A stretch of DNA of 64,000 nt from Tausonia pullulans (GCA_951802195.1 OX637638.1:310001-374000); one strand, 5' to 3'; positions 48,811-63,066 are shown, numbered from the stretch's first letter. The notes: generated from the letters alone by a model not told the origin. Translations and numbers: made by a program.

Positions 48811-49037
48811 GTCGGGTGGGGGAGAGGGGAGAGGGGCTAGGACGCGTCGACGCTGGTGGTTGGTCGTGCGGCAGCAAGCCAGCCACAGGGCGGCCGTGCG
48901 TTGCGCTCTCTCGCCGAGACACGCGGCCGGTCTGCTCCGAGCGAGCCCCTCTCTTGTAGACAAGGGCCATCTTGTATGCGTAAAGATCCAAAGCATGGGC
49001 ATTATACAATCGTAGTCTGGCCACCCTCCCCCTCCCT

Positions 49038-50619
49038 TCATTCCTGGGCCCGTCCATTGACGATTGGAACTCCTCCATCTGCGCCGCCGTCCATCGGCTC
49101 CGTCTGAAGCGTCGTCCTCGGCTTAGAGCCGTTCTCGGAAGAGAGAGGCACTCCAGTCTCGTGCGAGTGCCTCGTCGCCAGCTCGCTCCGCTCGTCGTCG
49201 AGCCCGTGCCCGTTCGCGCCGCCCTCAAGGTCATCCGTGTCGTTCCGGGCGACGCGGGGCGAGTAAGGCCGGTGGCTGAGAGGGGAGTCGAGAGCCGGGT
49301 AGTACTGCCTATAGCAGTAAGCGCCAATGGCCCAGCCGAGGATGGCTCCGGCGATAACGTCGGTCGCTGGGGGAGAGATGTCAGTCGGGGCGGGGGACGA
49401 AGCAGAGCGAGAGAGCAGCGCACCGTGGTGCCGGTAGTCCATCGTCCGGGAGACGGAGACGAGCCTGGTATCAGAGAGGGGTCAGTTGTCGAGAACTGAA
49501 CGGAAAAGCGATGTTGAAGCAGCTCACGTGCAAGCCAACAGCGGCGCAAGGAGAATCCAGCTCTTAGCCGACATGCCCTTCTTGTCATAGATGTGCATCT
49601 TGCCCGCAAGATACATGGTGAGGTAGATCATGCCGCACCACGAGAGCGACGAGTGACCCGAGGGGAAGGACCGGAAGCCGTCGTTGAGTAGGTCGGTCCG
49701 AGAGCAGATCTCGACATTTGACAGCCCGTAAGAGGGAGGGCCGCGGTTCTGAAAGTCACCCGTAGGTTGACAGCGGTCCTAAAAGAGGAAGGGAAACAGA
49801 AAGAGAAGAGCAGATGAGCTATCTGGACGAGAGCCGGTGCGTTCTGGGTTGCTGCGCACAAGCAAGTCGGGCCGGGGCCGACCGACACAGATCTTGATAA
49901 TATTGGTCGCCGTCGAGGTAAGCGCGAGAGAGAGGAGGAGGCCGAGCCAGCCTGAATGCCAATCCCAGATGCTCCGGCAAGCGATGAGCGAGACAAGGAG
50001 GATGATGACGGCAGGGGCGAGGGCGCAGATCAGGAACAGCGCGTAAGGGGGGATGCGTTCGTGGACCTGGATAACGTGGTTTCAGTTAGGACGCCCAGCG
50101 AGGGTAACAAGGACGATGACACGCGTACTTACAGCGAATGTGTGTTGAATCGAGGTGTCGTTAACGTCAAACTGTCGCTTGAAGCCTTGGACTCTGGAGG
50201 GGCAAGTGGGGTGTCATTCGTTTCGTTCTCGTCTGCCTGTCTCGGCCCAGAACGAGCAAGGCGAGAAATCCAGCGACAGGGCTGAACGCGCACATGCATC
50301 ATGCATGATTGCCTGCACCAGACGTGCCAACAGCCTCATTCCTGAGACAAAGCTTCGAAATCGAGGAAGGGACCGGAGACTGACTTGTCGAGCAGATAGA
50401 AGAGACCAAAGAGGAGGATCTGTCCGTTGGGCAGGAGAGGGCAGAGCGTGATACAGTCCAGGTCAGTCGCACGAGCAAGGGCTGGTTGGGACCCGATCTA
50501 GTGAGTCCTGTCGTCTTTCTTGGCTTCCTCGCTCCTCCCTCCCCTCCTCCCCGCCTGGCGAAGGGCACACAACTTACGGTAAGAACCCAGTCGGGGAGGT
50601 CTGATGGATGTCGTTGCAT
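49038..50619 (-). CDS. PAP2-family lipid phosphate phosphatase, copy 2
   Basis: Tandem paralogue of the gene at 47211-48810. I place the start at MQRHPSDLPDWVLT (50619), which is followed by a GTAAGT donor. An upstream ATG at about 50796 (MGIFSDLRG) could add an exon, but I could not join it in frame. Blocks: FKRQFDVNDTSIQHTFAVHER, IKICVGRPRPDLL (KxxxxxxRP box), YGLSNVEICSRTDLLNDGFR, SFPSGHSSLSW (PSGH box), SVSRTMDYRHH then ATDVIAGAILGW (SR...H...D box). The cytosolic tail ends GRAQE with the stop at 49038-49040. Membrane phosphatase, likely ER or vacuole. Confidence 0.9.
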
Positions 50620-51762
50620 CGTGCGAGTGGGGGAGCAGAGTCATCAACACTTCAGCCCTCGCGATACAGAGAGGACAGACGGGCAGGCGGGCCGAGGCCC
50701 AACCAGAAGAGGGGACCGACAGGTGCGGATGAGCAGCAAGCGACGCTTCTTGCTAATGAACTTGGTCTCGCCGCGGAGGTCTGAGAAAATGCCCATGATC
50801 TAGAGGAAAGCAGATGAACTGGTGAGGTAGGTGGTGGCCACAGGAAAGAGGACAGGTTTAGGGAAGGAGGCGGTGCAATGCCCGCCCGCCCGCTCAGGCC
50901 GCCTTCCCCAGACTCGCCCACCAGCTAGCTGCGCCAGGGAGACGAGACTCGCGGGGGGGCAGCGGCATTTCTGTGAGTATTGCCACTGGATGGATGATCC
51001 CCTGTCAGGCCATCACCCCTTGCCGTAGCTGTATTCTCGGAGCAAGGTAAGAACGTGCTTCGTTTGATGAAGCCCGTGCTCTCTCCCGATCTACTCAGCT
51101 ATAAGAATATCTGACCGCTGTTGTGGCCATGTCCGCGCCATCGAAGCCAAACGACCAAGAAGAGAGAAAAAAGAAAAGTGAAACGCAAATGAGAGAGAAT
51201 GGATGAGAAACGGGGAGACCAAGACAGGATGTCCGTCCATTCAACCAAGCGCGCAGCCCCTCAGGTAGGCCGGCTAGCAAGAAATAGAGGGAAAGTCGTC
51301 CTGTGCACCCTAGAGCCGCCGCAGGCGTGGAGGGACTCACGGAGAGCTTCGTGCCTGATCATCAGTCAGAATGGCCCACTGCGTCGCCGTTGGAAGAGTC
51401 AATAAGGATTCATTTGTTAAGAGAGGCTTTAATCGATATAGATGCATCCGCATGCTTTAATGCGAAAAGCGAGAAAGAAGACGCACTCTAGCGCCTTCGC
51501 CATCGCGAGCAGACTCCCATCCACCAACACCTGTTCAGAAACATACACGCGCGCCTCCTTCCGAACCCACCTAATTCCATCCGCGCAGATCTAGTCACCG
51601 ATGATGCATCGCTCGATGTTCATCGCACGCTGGGTCTCGAAGCCAGAGTCGATCATCGTGTAGGTGAGAGTGAGAGAGCAATCCGGAAGGATGACCACTG
51701 TATCTAAACGAGAAGGTCGACTGTAAGGTCCTTACTTTTCATGGCACCCTGTAAAAATGTGT
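50620..51762. other. Intergenic stretch between PAP2 copy 2 and tRNA-Ser
   Basis: No full gene. A minus-strand piece at about 51597-51710, ending in a TAG, reads as a plausible last exon (LTLTYTMIDSGFETQRAM), with an acceptor-like CGTTTAG just before it. Its upstream exons would have to cross the tRNA at 51763, so it is probably an orphan exon or chance. Confidence 0.4.
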
Positions 51763-51846
51763 CGAGCGAAGCAGGACTCGAACCTACGCGGGCAGTGCCC
51801 ATCAGCGTTCAAAACTGACTCCTTAACCAGACTCGGACATTCGCCC
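51763..51846 (-). tRNA. tRNA-Ser(TGA) without intron
   Basis: On the minus strand the acceptor stem GGGCGAA pairs with TTCGCTC (one G-T), with discriminator G. The anticodon stem TCAGT pairs with GCTGA, and the loop TT-TGA-AC gives anticodon TGA. The class II variable arm is TGGGC-ACT-GCCCG, and the T arm is GTAGG-TTCGAGT-CCTGC. A T5 terminator lies at 51752-51756. The gene at 63067-63172 has the same identity but contains an intron. Confidence 0.87.
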
Positions 51847-51939
51847 CGATGTATAGCGTTGACACGAAGCCCAACAGCGGTTGATCACATCAGTGCGCGT
51901 TGACTGGGCCCCCATCTGTACGTTCCCTTCGCCTCGATT

Positions 51940-52040
51940 CGTAGCTAGACTCACTCTCTGCCCCTTCCCCCCTCTCGCCGTCTCTCATAGGGTTATGCCG
52001 TACCCTACGCTTAATCCATAACTTGGATATATAAAAATCG
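51940..52040 (+). mobile_element. LINE 3'-tail relic, copy E
   Basis: Resembles the last about 100 bp of LINE copy C: a TAGCTAGACTCACTCTC-like block, then TCTCATAGGGTTA, then an AT-rich end (CTTAATCCATAACTTGGATA) before AAAAAT. Only the extreme 3' end is present. It begins about 95 bp from the 5' end of tRNA-Ser(TGA). Confidence 0.5.
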
Positions 52041-53679
52041 CCGGCCGCCCGCGCCGCCTCAGGGTCTTCTTCAAGCGTTGTGCCTTATGTGTCAATGAAT
52101 CTGCGATATCTTCTCCCTGGCTTCACATGGATCAGCACGAGCTTCTCGCTTACCAAGAAGTGGGCTTAAGGTATCTGCATCGAACTCTGGGCGCCCTAGT
52201 CTGATGAGCTTTGAATATGGCGGACCCTGTAGCTTCCTTGCTTCTCGTTGATTATGATACCATCGCCCTCTGGCCACTCTGAACCTATTCCTATGATCAC
52301 GCTTCCTCGGAATCCTTTCAATAACATCCCTGCCTCTCTCGCAAGAGCCTCTTTGGTTTGAGCTCAAAGTAACGGCGACGTTCACCTCGCTGCATCCCAA
52401 CCTCTTTCGCCTCAGACACGATCATCATCTCGCGGGTCCTCTGCGGGGTCGTGTCCTCTTCCCCTTTCTTAGGCGTGATCATTGATCTCTCACGCGCTAT
52501 CAAAGATTGAGCTCAGTAATACGGTCAGCCACTCTCGGCATGGTCACCGACATATACGATTCCGAAGACCTGCAGTATGTCGCTGCGTTTGTCGCCCTCT
52601 CGTCGGTCCTGGGAAGCGTCCCGAGTCCGATTTCAGATGAGAGAGAAGTCACTAGGGCATGTGTCCGAACCAGACGCTGAACACTACTCTCTCTCTAGGT
52701 ACCTTTGATCAGGAGACTGTGTTGTAGCGCTGGATCGTGCGTTGTGATTATCTTTACAAAGGAGCCTGAAAATCTGTCGATGATGCTTGCATCCTTTGCC
52801 ATCAGTTCTGGCACCAACCCGTCGTTGGCGTCGCCACCCAGATCATCCTTTTCTGCCTCGTCCCCGAGGGGCGCTTAGACTCTGAGCGTAGCCACGGAGC
52901 GGATGTATCAGTCCTTTCCGAGAATTTCGAGATGCTCTAACGCCTCTTTAGATTGTGAGCCCAAATGCTGACGCATCGATGCCGAAGACGAACAAGCATT
53001 CCACGGCCCAGGGGAGCTCAAGAAAGATTGGTTCTCAACCAGGAGGCTTTAATATCCTAGGAACGCCCTGTGAGTTTGGTGACTTACTTGCTCAAACTCG
53101 CACAGTCCAAACTGACGCTGATCATACTCGAGCCCTTTTTCCTCTTCCTTCCTCTTCTCAGCAGACTGATTCTTTGCCTGCCTCGGCGCCTCGCCTGTGG
53201 CCCAGAACTTTGACACCCGCGGCCTGCAGATCCGGAAACGCTCCAAGTTCACGCAGTCGCTCGCCGACAAAAATTGGCTAGGAGCGCGAAGAATAAGCAG
53301 GCAGCAGCAGCAGCAGCAGCAACAACAGTCATTGTCGTCGAAGGGAGGAGAGGAGGACGAGGAGCAGCGAGGGAGAGGAAGCCTCGATGTTGGGGTCATG
53401 TCTCATTGCTGTCCTGAGACACTTCCTCCTTCCACCTGACAAGATAAGGGAAGAAAAAAAGTCAGCTCTAGGCCCGGATGTGGAGCAAGCTATAAATGTC
53501 ACTCGCATCCAGAACGGGCCAACCGGGTCCTGTTCCTCGTGCTTCCATCCGCTCCAAAGGCCGAGCATCCCTCTCCGGGATCGAGGACCTCCTGGCTGGA
53601 TGGCCTCGGAGGACCAGAGAGGTGCGCCATCAAGGTAAGATTTCTATGAGGAAGGAGAGAGCGTCAATGGAGGAGATCA
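52041..53679. other. Gene-free stretch with possible decayed coding pieces
   Basis: No intact gene. Plus-strand phrases near 52600-52900 (for example VGVATQIILFCLVPEG) and near 53200-53290 (AQNFDTRGLQIRKRSKF) look protein-like but are not backed by a gene model. A CAG/CAA repeat lies at about 53301-53330. Confidence 0.4.
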
Positions 53680-55666
53680 TTAACTGTGGAGGTAAAAATA
53701 CCACACTGACAAAACTCCATCTGCGCGTATGCGAGAGACAACGTAACGAACAATGTCACTATCAAGGAGAAGAGGAGGCAAGGACGAGGGATTGACGAAC
53801 CGCACTTCGCCCGAGTCCATGAGATCGACGAACCCGAGGACAGTCGAGCCGCCCTGCGCCGCCATGGTCTCGAGCGGAATGGGACCCTGCCACATACACA
53901 ATCAGCCTTGAGAGTATATCAGAGAAAGAGAAAGAGAAAGAGAGACAGACAAACCCCTTCGCCCGTGGCATCGATCATTTGGCCAGAGAACTTGATCCTC
54001 GGGGGCCGAGTCGAGTCGCCGTTATCAGCCTCGGCGGGCTCGTACCCCGTCACCTTGAGATCCAACAACAAGATTCGGATGGCTTCCTCATAACCCCTCC
54101 AGAATGGGGCTCGCTCGAACGTGAGGGCGAGTTCCGATGCCTCGTCGCCGCCGGAGAACTGCAGGGTGCCCAGGGATCAGAATAGGCGCTCACTTCTCTC
54201 GAAAACGTGAAGTAGAGAGAGGGCTACCCACGTTGAACGCAAGGATGTCGGAATAATCGACAAAGCTGAGCACTCGATGCCAACGCCCCTCGACGCCAGC
54301 CCAGTCCCTCTCGCGAACAAGAAAGGCGGCGGTCGTGTTTTCGTGTGCATCGTTACCCTGGTCTTCCCCCTTCATCTTCTCCTTCCGGCCGTCAACTCCC
54401 TCCACCACCGTCATCCTTCTCACATCCTGAAACTGGTTCGGCGGCTGAATTGGTGCGATGGGCCCTGCAACATCGTCGCCTTCCCCCTCCTCCTCGTCGC
54501 TATCTTCACCGGTGAACGAGACATGTGCCTCGTTATGATCCAGCCTCGCAGCCTCCCACTGCTCTATATTGGCCGCAACAGCGTAGTAGATCGAGCAAAG
54601 AAGTATCCAATCCACCTTCCGACCACGGGTCTGCGTCACAGGGATCAAATGCGACGGGCCGTCGGCGTCGGAAGGAAGGAAAGGTCCCCAGGCGGTGGCG
54701 GTCGTGTGGGATCGGATGTTGTAGATCGTGCCGCGGTCGAGGGAGAGGTAGTCCATGGAGATGCCCGAAATGGGAGGGAGGAGGCAGAGAAGATGGGCTC
54801 GAGATGAGGTGAGCTCCTCGAGCGATGGCTCGGATGAGGCTCCTGGACGGGCGGAAGACGGCGCGATTGAAGGAGGTGTATGAGCATCGCCGGACGAGAG
54901 CCACTGACGGGATTGGTGGCGAAGAGTACGCGGGGACACAAAGGCGGAAGATGAAATGATGGGCTGGGTAGTAGATTTCTCAAGGAGAGTGATCTTGCCC
55001 GAATGCCAGATGAACGCGAGAACCAGAGCGAAGTTGTCTTTGGAGAAGATGGCAGTCAGAGTGGCGAGATTAAAGAAACTGTTGAGGCCGCCAGATGACT
55101 GTTGATTTGAGCACTGAGGTGTTGCCGTCCGGATGATGGAGATGAGAGTCTCCACGACCTCTTGACTGCCCCAGTATTCGAGTGGCTTCATAGTTTCTTC
55201 GCGCAAGATATAGAGACCACCGCCGAACGACTCGAGGGCGGTCAAGACGCGCCAGCGAGCCTCGACGGTCCGCCGCCAATATCCAGGAGTGCCCGTGTCT
55301 TCGACGAACGGATTACTCAAGGTTGTTATCGTGGAGGACGGTGGCAAAGGACCGAAGGCTTGTAGGTAGACGAGGTGCCAGAGGTGGGTCGACTATTGAA
55401 ACGATAACGTCAGCTGATCCCGCAGGTCAAACGGAGTCAGACACAGTCCACGAACATCTTCAGGAGAGTAGACGAGATCGTGAGACCTCTTGCAGACAAG
55501 TGCAAAAGCTACAAGGGAAGGTGGAGGCAGAAGCCTGGAAAGAAGGGGGTTCATGGCGCGACAAAGCATCGCAATCAGTGTCTATTTGTTGGTCAAAGTG
55601 AAGAAGCTAGACGCACGGGAGGATGAGACATGAAAGGATATCGAGGGGTAGAGCAAGGAGAGACAT
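53680..55666 (-). CDS. F-box domain protein
   Basis: It starts MSLLALPLDILSCLI at 55666. The F-box is assembled over three exons (55666 to about 55618, a middle exon near 55540-55480, then 55392 onward): LPLDILSCLILPLLPPP, LVAFALVCKRSHDL, STHLWHLVYLQAFG. F-boxes bind Skp1 in SCF ubiquitin ligases. The large third exon (down to about 54230) includes DYLSLDRGTIYNI, an acidic stretch EDSDEEEGEGDD, and WAGVEGRWHRVLSFVDYSDIL. Later exons give FERAPFWRGYEEAIRILLLD, RIKFSGQMIDATGEG and GPIPLETMAAQGGSTVLGFV. The C-terminal end is uncertain (open to a stop at 53680, possibly spliced earlier). The substrate is unknown. Confidence 0.8.
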
Positions 55667-56201
55667 GATGGAGGGATCAACGTGTCTACGGAGGAGACCG
55701 AGACGAGCCAGAGGGTCAGCTATCGAGTGACGATGCCTTCTCTTTGTCACGAGCGCAGCCATCCATGAGTCACCTTCAGGCGAGATATTCTCTGAGGAGG
55801 CGAGTATCTCGAATGGAGGGGAGTCGAGGGAAAGCGAGAGAACGAGAAGCGAACTGGCCAACTCCGGCCGTCCGGCCTTCGCGTATTGGACGCTAGGTGT
55901 CGCGAGAGGCAGGGAAGGAGCCGCTGAGTCTGGGTATGTGTCTAAACGTTTGTGGATGGGCAGTGAAAGGGGGTGATGCTTGGGTGCGAGAGGTAGGAGT
56001 TGTTAATGGTCGTTAGAGGAGGCCAGACAAGTCGCGCGCTTCACCGGCGAGCGCCGGCCGCACAGCCGTCATGAGCCGTTGTCGTCTCCAAGCGACATTT
56101 GACAGGCTCAATCAGAGATCCCAGAGCATCAGATAAAACCGCCATATTGCAAGTAAAACGAAAAAAGAACAAACCCCCAGCCTCTCCTTCCTCCATTGCT
56201 T
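55667..56201. other. Spacer between the F-box gene and the end of VPS4
   Basis: About 535 bp upstream of the F-box gene. It should contain that promoter and the VPS4 3' UTR. No other signal. Confidence 0.5.
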
Positions 56202-58495
<2,294 letters not shown>

Positions 58496-58627
58496 GCTGG
58501 GGTGGTGATGGTTGCAGGCGAGAGATCGTCGTCGCGCGTGGGCGAGAGGCTGAGGCCAGAACGGTGTCCGGCGCGTGCGGCTTCGGCGGGTCGTCATCTT
58601 CCAACCAGCATCTTCGGACCAGCAGCT
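58496..58627. promoter_or_regulatory. 132-bp divergent interval between VPS4 and the TspO gene
   Basis: The two start codons are only 132 bp apart on opposite strands. Both 5' UTRs and core promoters must lie here or overlap the first exons. No TATA box seen. Confidence 0.55.
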
Positions 58628-59971
58628 ATGGCGTCTTCCTCTCTCCCCACTCCTCCAATCAGGAACAGCGAGTTCATCTCCTCCGCCGCGGGCTACCTCC
58701 CTTATGTCTGCTATGCCCTTCCTCGCAATGCCATCGGTTAGTCCCAACCACCAACAGCGCGCTCGGGGAGACGCGACGGCCGGGACCAGCTCGGCGGCGT
58801 GTACCTGTCAGCCAAGGAGCACGCGACTGGTTAACTTGGACAGCTGGATGGATCTAGGGCAACATTGGGCTCCCTTTCCCTTGTCCGTAAAGTAAACGGA
58901 CAAGCGAGCGAACGATGACGGAACTCGGCGACGCGTCTCTCGGCGTTCCTGCTCCTCCGCCATCGCAGCGGTCATCTCTGATGAGCTGCTTGCAGGGCGA
59001 TCGAACGCTTGCTTTTTGGTCGCTGCTCTCTTTCCCTTTTCGTGCAAGAGCTCGTCGAGTTGATCTGATCTCTTGTCCCCCTCACTCTCCACCTTCTCCA
59101 TCCGAAGTTGCTGTCGGCTTCCCCATGATTATGGGCTCCGCCTCCGGCTTCATGACCGCCGGTGTCGTCAAGGGCGATTGGTACAAGGTCCGCAGCCGGC
59201 CTTCATGTTTTTCGACTTTTTTTTTGACCTCACGCGCGCATGATGTTTCGTCGGCATCGTCCATCCGTTCGCCAGTCCCTCAAGACGCCCAAGTACAACC
59301 CGCCCCGGCGAGCTTTCGGCATTGTCTGGCCGATCCTCTATGCCTTCATGGGCTACGCCTCGCACCTCGTCGTCAAGTCGCACGACTCGGTCTGGTCTCC
59401 GGCAAAGAAGTGATTCCCTTGCTCGGGGATGGTTGAAACAGAGCTGATGTGGGTGGTTGCGTGTTAGGAACCTCGCCTCTACCGTTCTCGCTCTCTACTA
59501 CACTCAGCTCGTCGGCAACTTCCTCTGGACGACCCTCTTCTTTGGCATGAAGCGAGTGAGTACGACACGTGTTGGTGTCAAATTTCAAGCTGACGAACGC
59601 ATCGCCATCAGACCGGCCTTGCCCTCATTGACATTCTCGCTCTTACAGGAGCCGTGTACACCCTCACCGTACGTTCTGCAACCATGCCTAAATGTCTCCC
59701 TGGCCGCTGACGATGTTCTTTTTATTTCAGATCAAGGCTCACGCCCTCGAGACTGAGCCCATCAGCACAACGTGGCTTCTCGCGCCTTACTGTCTGTTCC
59801 ATCTCTATCCTTCTCTTCATAAGCAAGAGCTGACCTCCGTTCTCGATCGCATCCATGCTTGTACTAGGCGCCTGGCTCACTTACGCCTCGTATCTCAACT
59901 TTTCGTACTGGTTCCAGAACTTTTCGCCTTGGGCCAAAAAGGACATCAAAGGCAAGGGCCGGGCTGAGTAA
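58628..59971 (+). CDS. TspO/MBR-family translocator protein
   Basis: Five-helix membrane protein related to the peripheral benzodiazepine receptor, linked to tetrapyrrole and sterol handling in mitochondrial or ER membranes. Seven exons close in phase: 58628-58736, 59108-59187, 59276-59409, 59468-59555, 59612-59668, 59731-59791, 59868-59971 (about 210 residues). Motifs: SLKTPKYNPPRRAFGIVWPI (family P-x-x-x-P-P...W box) then LYAFMGYASHLV, LALYYTQLVGNFLWTTLFFG, ALIDILALTGAVY, and WLTYASYLNFSYWFQN at the end. A basic tail KKDIKGKGRAE follows. The first intron is 371 nt, the longest in this gene. Confidence 0.93.
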
Positions 59972-60402
59972 GGGAGAAAGGCGCTAGAAGGGGGGTTGCG
60001 GGCAATGATATGAGGTTCTTGCTTAGTGTCATGGTGTTGAGGGATAAAAGAGTGTTTGCGAGCGTGGAAATGTAATCGTTGACTTTTGCCACAGCCACTC
60101 AGAGCGCTGGTCACGCGAGAACGCGAGCTGCCAGTCGCAGGCTCACTTCTTGCGACAGGTTGCCTCCTCATTTAATGTAGAATGTGGAGGGATACTAGAC
60201 GAAAACAATATTGAATGGGGATAGATGAGAAGGTCGCGCGACGACCAGTGGGAACCCCCCACCTTACTAATACGTAAGTACAGATAATGAAGGTGGACCT
60301 TAGCGGTGTGCCGGATGTGATGTGGGATCGAGATGGCGCGGCGGGCGTGCACCCACCCCTCTGTCTCTCCAACGACATCACGCATGCAAATGATATTATC
60401 CC
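59972..60402. other. Spacer downstream of the TspO gene
   Basis: Nothing recognised apart from the expected 3' UTR. Confidence 0.5.
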
Positions 60403-60486
60403 CATGTAGGGAGATAATTCACGGTCCCCTGCGGACATTTATTTGTTGTATGGGGAACAGACGCAATATCACTCCGTCAATGAGCC
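60403..60486 (-). pseudogene. Decayed tRNA-Arg(CCG)-like sequence
   Basis: On the minus strand it starts GGCTCATTGACGGAGTG and continues GCGTCTGTTCC...TGTCCGCAGGGGACCGTG, clearly related to the 88-bp tRNA-Arg(CCG) gene. The T arm and 3' acceptor strand are lost and the anticodon region is changed, so it is not functional. Confidence 0.68.
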
Positions 60487-61439
60487 TAGCTGCTCAAGAG
60501 CTGCCATCCCCTCATGGAAATAGCCTTGGACGAGCGGCTTGTATGCCTTGCCACCACTTAGCATCCGGACTCAGCTAGCTATCTGGACCATCCCCTGCCA
60601 TATACGATACGAAACATCCCCTAACTTCTCCCCAGGAGCCCTCAAGACCCCGAAAGATACCTTCCCCTCCTCACAAGAAGTCCATGTCGAACGAGGCTCC
60701 TCACGCCCCAGACGCAACTACTAAGCCATCCCATCCTACTGAATACCCTGATACACCATCTGCAAGGCAACCCCTGGTGCCCCCACCAACTCCTCTCGCA
60801 CCACCCTTGCGAACCCGTTGATCCACGGCATCGCCAGGTCGGAATTGTCTGCCAGCGGGCACACTGTCGTTGAAGCGACATCATCCCTTTCAACCCACCA
60901 CCTCTCTCCCCTTTGTCCACCGGCGAGACTCTCTACAACTCGCTTTCGTATCTGGCGTCCCCTCTCGCCCCAACTCCTCCCCTCCTCTCTGCCGTCTCCG
61001 TCCATCGCGGAAACGACGATGAGCGCAAGGACATTGGCATAGCCATTGACGACAACCCTTTGAACGCCGAGGAACTCTCCTCCTCACCTCTTCCGTGACC
61101 CCCTCTTTCCAGGCATCCATCGAACACACCTCGATACCACGGCCGTAACCGGGGATATGGCGAACATCCAGCGGGTTTTCATGCGAGATCGTGCTCAAAA
61201 CCTTCTCCTCTCCTCATACTCCCGCTCCACTACTGACCTCTATCTCCCTCGAAGTGGCATTTAAAACGCCCGAATAGGTGACCACTTAGACAGTCGAATG
61301 TAACGGTCTTAGCTTCGGCTCGATTTTCATTGTCAACTGCCCGATTGCCATCCCCTGGCGGCGTACTTCTTGTTTCTTCTCTCCTGATACTCCTCCGACC
61401 ATGACTAATGCCATCTTCTCCTCAGACAGATTCCGTCCA
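60487..61439. other. Gene-free stretch, possibly more decayed LINE sequence
   Basis: The plus strand has open patches between stops (for example HRGNDDERKDIGIAIDDNP near 61005-61060). They lie just upstream of LINE copy D and may be its older 5' coding part, but I cannot show the match. Confidence 0.35.
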
Positions 61440-61990
61440 AAACTCATGGACGCCATTCTCACTATCGCCGGCTCGTCCTGAGGCCCTTCGCCGTCTGTGT
61501 CCCCTGCCGAAGTGGCTTGTCGACGAAGAAATCCCTCTCTATTGTCTCTCACGCGCTCTCCTGTGCAGACCTTCCTATAGTTTCTCCCTCTGTTCTCCCC
61601 CGAGCGGGCATACCGCGTTGGCGTTGCTAGTTGATGGCACACTCACGCCGCACAACGAGAGCATGCAACGCGTGCTCTGTCTCGTCATCCCTAGTGCAGT
61701 TCTTCTTCTGTCTCTTCGATGATCCCTGTCCTGTAATGCGCGCCGTCTGGACCGCTGCCGCAGCACTTGTTTCCCCCGCTCCCTCCAGACGCTCGTCTGT
61801 CCAGCACCCTTGCCCCACGGCACGTGCTCCTCGTCCATTGCATCTTCGTCGCCCTGACCTGGCTTTTTCTCCGCCGCCAACGGAATTGCAAGCTCAAAAC
61901 CCTCATCATGCCGCGAACGACGAAATCCGAATGTTCACATCCACCGTCCTACGCAAGCATTGACCGACAGAAACAAAGCGGTGGGAGGGT
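61440..61990 (+). mobile_element. Diverged LINE fragment, copy D
   Basis: Matches the C-terminal ORF of LINE copy A in several frames. Blocks resembling LVDGTLTPHNES, FDDPCPVMRAVWTAAAA and LHRRRPD line up with ADGTATPHNRS, FDEPCPVVRAIWSAAAA and the following region of copy A. DNA blocks also match (TCCAGACGCTCGTCTG, CATTGCATCTTCGT). Several frame breaks are present, so this is the oldest copy. No 3' UTR match was found beyond about 61990. Confidence 0.7.
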
Positions 61991-62606
61991 CTTCAAGCTA
62001 TAAAGGCAAGGGAGATATGAGGGGATGGTGGTGGGGTTGAGGATGATGGTGGCGGAGGCGATGGTTGAGGGTTGAGAGGCGTCGGGAAGGGATGGCGGTC
62101 GGTCGTCTGGACAGTCGGTGTATGACATCAGTTGTCTCTTCTCTTCAGCTTTTCTCTCTAGCATCTTATTTCCCCATTTCACCTCCTCCCTATCTCCTCT
62201 TTGTTGTATCTCTGTGAGGAACGAAGTTCGTGCCTTAACCATTTCGACATGTGACCCGGTACATGGTACTAATTCGGATTGCATGAGACTGAGTAGCCAA
62301 CGGCGAAACAGGAGCGTAATCTTGAGAGCTTTCATACTCCTCGCGTATCTTTATCCTTCCATTCTTTCTGCCATGGTCATTATTTCTCCCTCATCTCCTC
62401 ACCCTCCCTAATTGTACAGTCCCCCCCTCCCCCTCCTTCCTGACTAGATTATCTCCTCCTTCCTCCTTCTCGCCGTTTCCCGTGTGATCACATCGTCCTC
62501 TAATCTTGACCCAAGATCCAAATATGAGAGACAAGTACAAACGGGTGGACAACGCTCCCGCCCGGAGTTATACGTTTACAACATTGCCCACATTCAAGTC
62601 GTCAGG
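61991..62606. other. Spacer before tRNA-Arg
   Basis: No feature recognised; purine-rich then pyrimidine-rich blocks. Confidence 0.45.
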
Positions 62607-62694
62607 GGCTCCTTGGCGAAGTGGTATCGCGTCTGCTTCCGATATCCGGAAAATCTGTCCGCAGGAGACCGTGGGTTCGATCCCCGCAGGAGTC
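62607..62694 (+). tRNA. tRNA-Arg(CCG) with a 17-nt intron
   Basis: Identical over all 88 bp, intron included, to the genes at 6961-7048 and 8004-8091. A T5 terminator follows at about 62699. The flanking DNA is unrelated to the other two copies. Confidence 0.92.
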
Positions 62695-63066
62695 TAATCC
62701 TTTTTATGTACCTCATCTCTAATGAAATATGGCAAGGTCTGTTCCGAGGATCAACTTCCTTGGGCAACAGTTCCGCAAATAACGATTCCACAAGGAAGCA
62801 AGCCCCCTTCATGACCATCACTTTTATATAGCGAGGGTGAGTACTGAGTGTATTCTCGCTCACTGTCACTGGAGATAAAGTCGAAAGAGCCGCAGGAGCG
62901 CTGGGATTGTGTTTTGAGGTCGCGTATAGTCGCTGCCTTCTTCCCTCGACATTACACTGCTGGACCCTGTTGACTGGCAGTCCTCCGCATGCAGGCGACC
63001 AGTACGCGGATACGGACAAGTATACAATCGGTCTGGGGACATTGCCAGACATTGGCAAAAGATAAT
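62695..63066. other. Spacer between tRNA-Arg and tRNA-Ser
   Basis: About 370 bp with nothing recognised. Confidence 0.5.
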
